NCBI RefSeq assembly: GCF_047495875.1
Contig: NC_092470.1
Span: forward strand, 21,629,185 to 21,693,184
DNA from: Pithys albifrons albifrons
Taxonomy: Eukaryota > Chordata > Aves > Passeriformes > Thamnophilidae
Reading direction: 5' to 3'
Length of the DNA: 64,000 nucleotides
This document shows, piece by piece, positions 54,601 to 64,000 of this stretch. The translations under genes and the position numbers were made by a program. The notes beneath the pieces were generated by a model that worked only from the letters and a program-made list of their open reading frames with translations, did not search any database and had not been told where the DNA came from. Within the stretch, counting starts at the first letter, position 1, and every line of letters begins with the position of its first letter.

Positions 54601-57600
54601 CCTGGGAGAGTCATGGAGCTTCCCAGAGACAAGCAGTATGGCACCAGTCCCAGTGTCTCCGGCCCCCAGTGCAGGGAGGGACAGCAGGGAAAGCACCCAG
54701 TGCCCGAACCCTGACTCCAGACTGAGCCCCTCAGAGAAGGAAGGAGGGAGGGAGGGAAGGATGGAGACAGGGAGGCCCTGTTGCCCACCTGTGAGTGTTT
54801 GGAGACCCAGTGACGCAGCACATTGAGGACACGGTTGGTGGCCGCTCTCCGGATCACAAACTCCTTGTCTCCGTTCCGCTGGTCCGTTGGGAACCCTGAA
54901 ACTGCCAGTGGTCCCTTAGCACAGCACAGGTCCCTTGGCAATGCCTCAGGGCAGCTGTGGGGCTGCCAGATGGAGCATCCTCCTCCCCAAGCATCTCTGA
55001 GCTGCTCCCTGTCAAGCAGCAGCAGGACACCTGGGGCCACCTGCCCACAGGTGCGATGGTTGAGGTGCCTGTAACCTGCACATCCCTTGGGCAGCACCAT
55101 GCCCAGCCACCTGGGACGTGGCCTGGAGCAGGAAGGCGCTGGGCTCTGGGGGCTCCAGGCTCCCCTGACAGGGCTACTCCCACCCAGGGAGCTCCTGGCA
55201 GGAAATTCAACTTAGAGCAGTGGAAATGGGCCCCCCAGAGATGTTCCTGCTCCCTCGGGGGTAGGTACCTGTGCTGGCCAGGGACATCCTGCGGTACTTG
55301 TCCTTGGTGGGGGTGCCCTCGTTGGCCCCTGCCGTGGCAATGGCGAAGGCGGAGGTGGCGGACAGGGCGCTGCGGGTGCCGTCAAGGTCCCGGCAGGACG
55401 TCATGACCACACCGTTATTGTAGGAAAACAGTGAGAAATCTGGGAGAGGAGAAATCCAACACCACTGTGGGCACCGCCACCGCCCAAACGGTTCCCCCCA
55501 TGCACCAGCCCCCAACACGTGGGCACCCCAGGGTTAGGACAGGCCTTGGTTCTCTTGTTACCTGATGAATTTTTGCACCTTATGGACTTGGGAGTTGTCG
55601 GAGATTTTGTTGGGGAAGGTTCAGCTTCGGCTTCATCACTGTGGTTGGGATCCGTGTCTGACTCTTCCCTGACAGACACCTCAGAACCTGGGAGAACAGG
55701 GAACCCCTTCACCACCCACTGGACACAAGAGCCACATTTTATCTCTTCCAGGTTTTTCTGAAGTCTGACCTATTTCAGCTGGGGATGCAGCCACCACATA
55801 TGAGGAAGGCACAGAGTCCTGTGGTTACTCTGGGATTTTTTGGAATGGGATTTTATTTTGAGGTTGGAGGGTTTGGGTGGTTTTTTTGTCTTGTTATTAC
55901 AAATTACTGAGTTTTCAGGAGGCAGGAGCTCTCTGTGTGTGCACCCAAACTGGAGCCCCCCCACCCCCAAGCCCACAGGGACTCACTTTGTTTGCCCGTC
56001 GGTGACTCCTCTTGTTTTTCTGAGGCCACTTCTCCTTCATCCGGGATTTTATTGGGATAGCTACTGGACACGTACAGTTTATTGATGTCCACGGTGGTCT
56101 TGCTGAAGGGGGCCATGGAGGAGTACATGCTGGCATAGCCATTGGAGGAGCAGCTGAGTGCTGCCAGGTCCAGTGCCTTCCCCCCCGTGATGATGGGGAT
56201 GTTGAGGGACAGCTTCCTCCGGCGGCTGGGGGACGAGGACTTGCTGATGGAGAGTGGCGGCGGCGAGGAGAACTTGCGGTTGGCTCTGGGGGACTTGGGG
56301 GGCTCCCCATACAGCAGCTTGTTGTTCTGGCTGTTTGCAAACAGGAGCTCCAGGGACCTTGGAGGAGAGATAGGGAAAGGCTGAGCTGGCACCTGCCCTG
56401 CCCATGAGGTCATGGAGAACCCCCACCATGGCACTGGGACCCTGGGGCATGCCTATAAGTCCAGCAGAGCTGGTGTGAGCCCCTTCCCATCCCGCACCCA
56501 CCACCTGGCCCTCCCAGGGGTGGGGACACCTGCAGAGTTTAGGTTCATCTTCTTCCCCAGTGTGTGGGTATCACAGCTCATGGGGAGCAGGTGACACAGC
56601 CCCAGGGTGGCACCAGGGCTGGGCAGGCCTGGGGCACAGAGAATGCAGGCAGGGGATGGAGAGTGATGCCACAGTCCCCCCAGACCTCACTACCCTTTGG
56701 GGACAGGACAGATCTGGGGGCAGCACCCAGGCCAGGCAGGGCTGCGGTGCAGAGAGTGAGTGGGGACAGACAAGGGATGAGGAACAGTGGCAGTCCCTGC
56801 TCAGACCCCACCACTCCTCCAGGTACAGGACGGGTGCCAGGACAGCCCTGCAGCGATGCCCCACGGCCTCACCGTGCCGGGATGGCACTGATCGGCTTCT
56901 TGTAGATGGTGATGAGCTTGTCAAGGACGACGAGGGCGGTGGTGAAGACGCGGTAGGAATGCAGGAATGTGTTGAGGAAGTCGATGCTCAGGAAGCGCAG
57001 GTCCGTCAGCCTCTCCAGCAGCCGCTCCACGCTGGCATAGCGGATCTGCAGGACCTTGCAGGAATTCATCGTTTTACTGAACCTAATGTCAACATCATCA
57101 CAATACAAGCTGGCATCAGACCTGCAGAGAAACAAGATATCTGTGGTTCCAGCCTGGAACAAAACCAAGAGACCACAGAAAGTGGTGCAGGAAGGAGCCT
57201 TGTTCATACGGGGTGTCCCCATGGAAAACACAGGCAGGAATGCTCCGGGGGAAAACCTGGAAACTCACATGCCCGAACTGGTGGAAATGCTGCAGAGTGC
57301 TCAGCAGACAGAGGGAGGTGGATGGACCATTCCAAGGCACACATGAACGAAGCCCCTTCCCAAGCCTGGTAGCAGCGAGGGTGGCCAGTGTGGCAGGGAC
57401 ACACTGCACTGCCCTGTCCCACCGGCAGGGACCAGCCCTCCTCCTGACACCCATGTCCCACCACAGACTGGGGCAGACTCTGCACTCCAGCACCCACAGG
57501 GATGGCAGCCTCCGTGCCCCTCTCTTCTGGTACTTTCATCCCTCTTTACTACTGTTATTTTTCTCTAAGCACCCCCCTTTGACACTCTGACCTCCCCAAG

Positions 57601-60600
57601 CACATCTCATACAAATCCCTCAACAGCTTTTTAATGCCTCTAATCACAACATTGGAAGCAGTCCATGGAGCACATGGGGAGGCTGCAGGGGTTCCAGGGC
57701 TCCTGGCCGCTCTAGCTGCCACTGGAGCTGTGTCCTGGCCCTCTCCACACTCACTTGATCATCTGGGGGACGGTGACCTTGGAGTTCTCCTCGAAGGCGT
57801 TCATCATCAGGCCGTTGCAGCGGATGTTGTCCACACACTGGAAGAGACACGAGCAGGAGGTGTGGGAAGAGCCAGAGGTTGGCCTTATCCAGACCAGACA
57901 TATCCCTGCTCGCTGCATCCCCCATGTCCAACAGGAAAGTGAGGGTGGGTCTGCACTGCTGGGAATGGCAGGAGCTCCTTTGTGAGGACAGGAGCTGCAT
58001 GGCCATGGTCCTGCCTCCCTGTTCTGGGGGAGCATCACCCAAAACTGTCCCACAGCTGTCCCAGACAGACCCGACCAGGCTCCAGGTGTGCCAGCAGTCA
58101 CACAGCCATTGCCAGTGCTGCCAGACCCCATTCCCAGCCTTTACTGCTGGAACAAAGCTCCCCACAGCCCACACTGCTGGATGCTCTCAAGGAGAGAAGT
58201 AGTGAGCAGCAGGCCCTTGCAGGGACCCCCATGCAGGCAGGACTGGCCCTGGGGCTCAGGGCTGGGAGCCACCACTGCCCTGCAAGGGGCCAGCCCAGCC
58301 CCTGCCCATGGCTCTTCTTGAGAGCTGATGCTCAGCCAGGGGCCACACGCAAGGACATGGCCCAGCAGAGGTGGCAGGGGGCAATCCCTACTGAATCAGG
58401 AACTCTGCTTCTTCCTCCCACCTGACAGAAATACCTTCAGGGTCATCTGCATAAACCAAGTGAAAAGCAGGTGGAAATTGTACCATGTGTGGAGTCACAG
58501 GAGGAACACACACCCCAGACTGAGATGTGCAGGAGAACAGTGATGGGGCAGACCCCGCTGTAGCTGTGTCACCTTCCTCCTCCCACCTCCCCCTCCAGCC
58601 ACCAGACCACAAGGGTGGTGGCCACACTCTGCATACCCCACAGCTCCCAGTCAGTCCCCAGGAGCCCCTCTGCTCTCCCTGGGTGGGTGGCCAGGGATCA
58701 GTGCTTCACCTGAGTGAGACCCCAGCCCATAGCAGTGCCCGACACCCCAATAGTGCCAGGAAAGCTCCCGGGGTGCAAACCCAGCCCCAGGGCAGGCAGT
58801 GGGACCACAGCCATGCAGGAAACCTCAGGCATTAACCTGTGTGCCCAAACTGATGCTGCAGCCCAGCAGGGATCAGCCAAGCAGGTGTCAGGGATCAGCT
58901 CAGCAGGGATCAGCCAAGCAGGGATTCCATGGCAGCTCCTCATCCTGAAGGCTCCACACCCCAACAACCACTCCCTGCTGGCTCCTACCTGGCTGATGTC
59001 GCTGGTCCATGCAGCCTTCTCCTGCCTGGATGAGGCCACAAGGATAACCGTGAATGAAGAGGAATCTTTTGGCTCCACCACGATTTTGAAGTCAAGGTGG
59101 TCAATGTCTTGTCCTGATGTTTTGGCTTTGGAACAGAAAAATCACATACAGTGATTGGGAAAGGCTTTTCCACCCCCTTTGCCCTACATGGGCTTTAGTC
59201 AGGTTTTAAGGAGGGTTTATTTGGGTTTTTGCAGGTTTTTGCTGCCCCACAACAGTTGGGTCTGTATCAGTGTGTGTCTGCTTGGTTCACAGTAAATAAT
59301 TAACCTAATTAAACCTTGATCATGTCTTCATTGAATCTATTGGCATCTGAGTTTTCTCCAGCTCTGACACAGCTGGGTTTATGCCATGTGGACAGATGGT
59401 GAGAACATCCACGAGGACCCCAGACCCCAGCCAGGACACTGGCAGTGCTGCCCACACTGCCATCATCCCACTCCCAACCCATGGCAGCTACCTCCAGCTG
59501 GGGAAGCCCCCTGTCACCTCCCCAGCCCCCTTCCCATGGGGTGACCATGCTGACAAACACAGTTGTGCCAGTGACCTCCACAAAGGGGGTCCTGGGGTAG
59601 TTGTGACCTCGTTTTTGTGGATGTCCATCTGCTCAGCCCCCACTGGGAGATGCACAACCCCAAATGCCCTCCCCACGCCCACCAGTGGGGCTGAGCAGGG
59701 CCCTGGGTACGTCCTGAGGTGTGACCTACCGTCCTCATCGGTGCTCTCGGGCTCCTCCACCAGCGTGCAGTCGATGAGCGAGATCACACCATTCTGGGGG
59801 GCGGGAGGGGGGCTCAGCAGTGGGATCCCCCTGGAGGGCTGGAGAATCCTCCAGACCCAGAACCCCATCACAGCCCCCCACCCAGGGGTGGGAGTCAGGG
59901 TTCGGGGGGGTGGGGGTTACCCCATCCTCATTCCCCACCCGGGGACAGATAGATGCCCCTGAGAGGGTACACACAGCCAGGGTGGGGAATGGGCACACAC
60001 AGCCCATACCCAGCACAGCCCCTGATTTCACTGGGAGAGAAACCTACTTTTCCCTGCCCGCTGGGATTTCTGGGTTTTCCTTGTCAAACTGATCAACTAA
60101 TTTGTTTATAGGTTATTTAATAGGAGCTTTAAATTTAATTTTCCCAAAGTCTGCCGTTGTAATTATCAGCTCTTTGCCACAGACTGTTCTTCAAACTGAT
60201 AATTTAATGCCAGTAATGAGCAATTTCTGTAAGATTCTTGCTCAATTAACTGCCAAACTTGCCCAAATAAACACATGAGCCCTGGGAGCAGCCAGATGAG
60301 TCAGGAGCACTACGGACAGCCTGGGCTGCCATTCCACTTTCTCCCAGAGTAGATTGTTACAGTTTCTGCTATAGATCAGGGTAAATTCTTTCATCAGGAT
60401 CTTGTAGTTTCTCAGCTCTCCTGTGACTCAGTTCCGACAAGGACCATGTGAAATAAGTTTGGGTGCCCTCCCGTTCCCAGCCCGGCATACCCAGGGCTGT
60501 GCCAGGGGAGGGCAAGGTGGTCCCTGGACGCCAGAGCTACCAAGAGCCTGCAGCTGGGCCACCCTCTGCCCATGGCCAGGGAGCAGCAGCAGCACCAGCC

Positions 60601-63600
60601 TCCCCCCGGGTTCCCTCAGCCCCCTCACCTTGGTGAGGTGCAGCTTTCCGCCAGACCCGCGCGTGCAGATGATGAGGTGCTTGGAGAAGAGGAAGCACTG
60701 GCGCTCGCCCTCCTTCCGGAGGGACAGGGAGCCCAGCCGGCCCCGCGTGATCTTCCCCTTCTCCGACATGGGCACCTGGATGAGGGACCCTGCAGAGGGG
60801 AGGTGCCATCAGCCCTGGCAGCGCTGTGGGGCACAGCCCAGGACTGTGACATCCCCGAGTGTGTCCCCAGGTGCCAGGGCTGGGAGCAGCCCCCCAGGTT
60901 ATGGGCCCCAGCAGCTGTGGGCACCAGCTGTGGTCTCCAGCCCAGCCTGCATCTGCATTACAGGGTGTTCCACAGGGCCCAAGAGCTTAGGGTGGTCCCA
61001 CTGCTTCCCTGCCAGGGGAATCAGGAACAGCCAAAATGCACCTTCTGCCTCATGAGCAGAAAAATGCAGTACCAAAACTGCCTGAGAGTGACAAAACTGC
61101 CTGAAAGTGAGGCACTTCAGAGCAGAGGAAACTCAGAACTGAGATATATTTTTAAATTTCACAGCCCACAAGAGCACACAGAGGGATGGGGACACGAGGC
61201 TCCTGTTAACTGCAGAGGGGAGGGACACTGGTGCCGACACAGACCTTGTCTGACGAAGGTCTGGCTGGTGTCCAACAGGATCTCACACCCCTCGATGATC
61301 ATCCTCTCTATCGCCAGGTTTTTCCGAATATTTTCAGTCTCGCTCACTTCATCATGCATTATCCTGAAGGAGGAAGAAGGGAAAATTGGAGCTGGGGCAG
61401 GATCTGCAGAGGTTTCCCAGCAGATTCCTTTGGACACAAGTAAGTGTCACTTGGTGGGGCTGCCCCAGGTAAGACCAAAACCAATTATCCACCCAGACAG
61501 AGCCAGGAGCTCCAGAGGTGACCTGCACATCCATCCAGATTGTGCCTCCAGGCTCATAAATATCGAAACTGGAGTGTTTGGAAATCACAAAACTCAGAGT
61601 TCAGGCAGACAGACCATGCCCCGGCCCCATCACCAGCCCACTCCAATATCCCTGCTCCTTGAAGAGCAGGAAAAGGGATGGAAACTGTTTACTGGAGTTG
61701 AAGAGAGCTGGTGGGTTTGGCACCAACACCCAGAACACACTGGTCTGTGGGCTGAGGAGGGAGAGGATCAAAAATGGGGAATTACAGCCAACTCCCAAGT
61801 GCTTGTGTGGAGATCCTAGAGGTGCTTGGCTCCTTCCCACCAAGTGGCACCACCAGTCCTGGGCAGAGGACAGAACTAGACCCTTGGAAACATCCCAGCC
61901 TCCAAACCCGCATTTCATCATCCAGGAGCCCTGGAAAATGCAGCCCCTGTCTAGAAGCAGATAGGACCCATTCCACTTTCCCCAGGGATGGATCAGGCAG
62001 GAGGGCAGGGAATGGCAGCAGCAGCTCTCACCTGGACAGCTCTTCCAGCTTGGACTTGGCATAATCCAGGCTGTTCCTCTCCACATGCTCATGAGGGGTG
62101 TGGGCCAGCAGCTCGTGCAGTGTCAGGATGTACCTGGGGATCTGTAGCACAGGGGAACAGGGCCAGGGGTCAGCAGAGGGCCCTGGGGGCTGCAGGTACC
62201 CACCCTGGACTGCTCCCAGTGCCACTGAGGACACCATGGCTGGGGACACTCTGATCTGGGAGGTTAAAGTTTCAAAGCTTCTTAAGCCAAAGCTGAATGA
62301 AGAAGGAAATGGCAAGGGGCTATGCCCAGGACCCTGCTCTCCCCTGTCCCTGTCCCAGAGGTGTGGGGCAACCAGGGACAAGTTGAATCCTTCCTGAATC
62401 CTTCCACAGCACCAACAAGCCCAGTGATGGCTCGGGAGAAATGTGAGACCACCAAGGTCCATCGCCAGGACATCTTCATCCAGGCTTTGCCTTCCCACCA
62501 TGCAATGCCACCCGTGGGGATGGAGTTTGCACTGTTCATCGCACTCCTCTGGGCACCTCTGGTGGGGATCCCAGTGCCAGCAGTCACCTGGAACATGGGG
62601 TAGGTGAGGAAAGTCTCCAGGGTCCTCTCCTCACAGTCAGGCTTGGCCTCATAGTGCTTGAGCAGCTTGTCAAAGTCCCGGTTCTGCTTGCAGTGGGCCA
62701 GGATCTGCAGGCTGTACTGGTGGTTCCGCACAAACTCCTGGTAGATGTTCAGCATAGGCAGCAGGATGTCGAACAGGTCAGCTGTGAGCAGAGCAGGGGG
62801 AGGGAAGTGGGATCCTCAGCCCATGCCTGGGTCCCAGCACAGCCCTCCATACCCTGAGATCACACCCAGAGCACCCTCCAGGTTTCCCACGCCTTATGGC
62901 ACCCCCAACTCTGCCCCATTTGGGTTTAAAGAGGGTCTAATGGGACACAGAGGTGCTCTCCAGCACCAGCCTCCCTGTGCAGGGTGCAGCCCTCCATCCC
63001 ACCACCTAGCACAACCAGGAATGCAGGAATTGGGGTCCTCTGGGGTTTTTAACTCTGTGACCAATATGGCCAAGCAACAACACGCTGTGCAATGTGTTTT
63101 ACTGCTGGTTGGCCAACGCCTGTTTTGTTGCAGGAGGAGGAAGAGGAGGAGGAGGCAGTGGCACTCACCCAGCACCAGCGTGGGCCAGCTGGAGATCCGT
63201 GCCTTCAGGCCTTGGTAAAAGATTTGGTGCAGAAACATGATCGTTTCACTGAAAGAGGAACCGAGACAGGACTGAGCCAAACCAGGAACAGACAGATGAA
63301 CAAGCAGCAAATAATGAGGGTTTAGACAAAATCCCCAGCCCAGGGGGAGCAGGGCAGCCCCCAGACTGGCTGCAGGGGGCTGCACAACAGGGTGCAGAGG
63401 GTCCCTGGGGCCACAGGGAAGACAGAGCTACAAGCTCCTTGGACCACTTGGCAGGAGTGCCCCAGTGCCCAGGGTGGGAAGTGGGTGCCTGGAGCTGCTG
63501 CAATGATGCAGAGCTCCCAGAGCACAGGACGGAGCTCACCTGTTGAGGAAAATGCTGCTGACGTCGTCGTGCGTGATGGGTGGCTTCTTGGAGCTGGCCG

Positions 63601-63943
63601 CCATCCGCAACGGCCGCAGGAAGTTGTTGACCAGGATGTGGAGCTGCTGGACATACTCGGCCTCAGCCTCCAGCATGCTGAACACCACCTGGTTCCTCTT
63701 GCGCATGCTGTCTGCGTGGGGGGACCTGATGTAGTCCTGGATAATGGTCTTCCACTTCCTCCGGCACAGCCAGCCCCGCAGGAAGCTCTGCACCTGAGGG
63801 AAGCAGGGCTGGGAGCTAGGGAGGGGGCTGGGGGCCCAGGTGGGGCCCCCCCACCTGGCACAGGGTGTCCAGGAGGTTCCCTGGGTCTGTGCTGAGGTGT
63901 GTGTGCTGGTGCCTCTTCCTGGTGGTGCTCTGAGCCCTCCAGG
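47193..63943 (-). CDS. RASGRF1: RASGRF1, Ras/Rac guanine nucleotide exchange factor 1 (3' part)
   Basis: Exons in order: 63943-63855 (probable), 63793-63540, 63248-63169, 62781-62588, 62141-62032, 61363-61245, 60789-60629, 59793-59730, 59125-58989, 57837-57755, 57121-56873, 56357-55987, 55687-55562, 55439-55269, 54895-54789, 54442-54330, 53662-53602, 51698-51595, 51229-51145, 50867-50670, 49618-49539, 48879-48762, 48492-48424 and 47285-47193. Together they give about 1078 in-phase codons; the N-terminal PH1/coiled-coil exons lie beyond the right edge (human about 1273 aa). Domains in order are IQ, DH, PH2, REM, a long Ser-rich linker and CDC25. The protein couples calcium/calmodulin to Ras activation and, through the DH domain, to Rac, mainly in neurons. 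RASGRF2 is the alternative, but the linker and C-terminus ([10 protein letters not shown]) fit RASGRF1. Confidence 0.96.
47329..47455. repeat. Short tandem repeat in last RASGRF1 intron
   Basis: About five imperfect copies of a 23-27 bp unit (taactgaggcagccagaccc and variants with gtcagtggg) lie 45 bp upstream of the last exon. Confidence 0.75.
48165..48275. repeat. 48-bp tandem repeat, about 2.3 copies, RASGRF1 intron
   Basis: Consecutive units share caggggagcctgatggagcc and caatccagggagcacag with few changes. Confidence 0.7.
49110..49252 (+). mobile_element. CR1 LINE 3' fragment in RASGRF1 intron
   Basis: A short CR1 tail carries ctagtggaaggtgtccctac and a terminal accattccatgattctgtga. 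It is antisense to the gene. Confidence 0.75.
50113..50151. repeat. TGTCTG simple repeat
   Basis: Simple TGTC/TGTG tandem repetition directly precedes a CR1 fragment. Confidence 0.85.
50225..50495 (+). mobile_element. CR1 LINE 3' fragment in RASGRF1 intron
   Basis: A CR1 tail carries ggttgcccagggcagtggtg, cacgtggatgtggcacttga and a terminal gaacagttctgtgact. It is antisense to the gene. Confidence 0.75.
51699..53601 (-). other. Large RASGRF1 intron, no feature seen
   Basis: This 1.9 kb intron lies just upstream of the CDC25 exons. No additional exon, RNA gene or convincing transposable element is visible. Confidence 0.6.
53602..56357 (-). CDS. RASGRF1: RASGRF1 phospho-linker between REM and CDC25
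   Basis: Exons 56357-55987, 55687-55562, 55439-55269, 54895-54789, 54442-54330 and 53662-53602 encode the Ser/Pro-rich linker ([55 protein letters not shown]). They then encode a conserved helical part ([40 protein letters not shown]). RRRKLS is a PKA-type site context. The linker is well conserved between bird and human. Confidence 0.92.
53862..53945 (-). mobile_element. Probable CR1 LINE end, minus orientation
   Basis: It reads cacagaacattctgagctgg then aagggacccacaaggacca, like the reverse complement of a CR1 3' terminus. It is short and diverged. Confidence 0.5.
54156..54194. repeat. (CTC)n trinucleotide repeat
   Basis: About 12 uninterrupted copies of CTC on the plus strand, within a RASGRF1 intron. 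Confidence 0.95.
56873..57121 (-). CDS. RASGRF1: RASGRF1 REM (RasGEF N-terminal) exon
   Basis: The single 249-nt exon encodes the Ras exchanger motif: [16 protein letters not shown], then [40 protein letters not shown] and [16 protein letters not shown]. This module stabilises the CDC25 helical hairpin. Confidence 0.94.
57755..61363 (-). CDS. RASGRF1: RASGRF1 second PH domain exons
   Basis: Five exons cover the end of DH and the DH-associated PH domain: GSLIQVPM at the start, [17 protein letters not shown] and GGKLHLTK strands, [17 protein letters not shown], then [20 protein letters not shown] and the C-terminal helix [17 protein letters not shown] with its conserved Trp. Confidence 0.92.
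57838..58988 (-). other. RASGRF1 intron, only minor repetition seen
   Basis: This 1.15 kb intron has a small AGGGATCAGC-based direct repeat at about 58868-58930 and otherwise no recognisable feature. Confidence 0.6.
61245..63793 (-). CDS. RASGRF1: RASGRF1 IQ motif and DH (RhoGEF) domain exons
   Basis: The exon 63793-63540 opens with the IQ-type segment [20 protein letters not shown] (calmodulin binding). It then starts the DH domain ([20 protein letters not shown]). The DH domain continues through [39 protein letters not shown], the conserved core near [20 protein letters not shown], and [20 protein letters not shown]. This domain acts on Rac in the RASGRF family. Confidence 0.93.
63132..63156. 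repeat. (GGA)n purine tract
   Basis: A short GGA/GAA tract lies 13 bp from the exon at 63169 on its downstream, donor side. Confidence 0.85.
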
Positions 63944-63971
63944 CTGTGAATCCAACAATAATTCTTAAATC

Positions 63972-64000
63972 CCTGGCAAAGATTGCCCAGAGAAGCTGTG
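63972..64000 (+). mobile_element. Start of a CR1 fragment cut by the window edge
   Basis: The last bases read gcccagagaagctgtg, the same internal CR1 block seen in the other copies. Only its left end is in the window. Confidence 0.4.

Noticed and set aside
45890..64000. Imprinting-control-type repeats, as known upstream of mouse Rasgrf1
   Set aside because: The mouse control repeats lie upstream of the gene, which is outside this window, and birds are not known to imprint this locus. The array seen here is in the 3'UTR.

Overview
This 64 kb window is vertebrate nuclear DNA, almost certainly from a bird. The evidence is five intron-containing genes with GT-AG splicing, many truncated CR1 LINE 3' ends and no mammalian SINEs, very short introns (the 21 coding exons of BLM fit in 14 kb), and many GC-rich tandem repeats, as is typical of avian microchromosomes. 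The gene content fits the avian chromosome 10 / human chromosome 15 linkage group. Species was not determined. Protein matches are from recalled vertebrate family sequences, not from a search. Exon borders were chosen from splice motifs plus continuous reading phase, and every junction was checked for phase.

Layout: (1) 204-7575, plus strand, the last six coding exons of FRMD5 (FERM, FERM-adjacent, single membrane span), followed by a probable 3'UTR to about 9.87 kb. (2) 11010-19588, minus strand, complete WDR76 (13 coding exons, 570 aa). (3) 20569-34882, minus strand, complete BLM RecQ helicase (21 coding exons, 1376 aa). (4) 36262-45636, minus strand, complete cathepsin H, CTSH (12 coding exons, 329 aa). 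(5) 47193-63943, minus strand, the last 24 or so exons of RASGRF1 (IQ, DH, PH, REM and CDC25 domains). FRMD5 and WDR76 are tail to tail. The four minus-strand genes are head to tail with very small gaps; the RASGRF1 poly(A) signal lies about 270 bp upstream of the CTSH start codon.

The genes are not an operon and share no pathway: FRMD5 (adhesion and cortex), WDR76 (CUL4-DDB1 adaptor, DNA-damage chromatin), BLM (homologous-recombination helicase), CTSH (lysosomal aminopeptidase) and RASGRF1 (calcium-responsive Ras/Rac exchange factor). BLM and WDR76 both have E2F-like promoter sites, which fits S-phase expression.

I found no undescribed enzyme or defence system. The most interesting unexplained structure is in noncoding DNA: a 27-bp array in the RASGRF1 3'UTR whose units carry a near-perfect 5' splice site in the sense orientation; exactly complementary GC pentamer arrays in the two introns flanking the 32-nt CTSH exon 2; arrays of acceptor-like and donor-like units in one CTSH intron; a 1 kb CA/CG array in FRMD5; and a GC-rich minisatellite between BLM and CTSH, a gene junction that differs from human.
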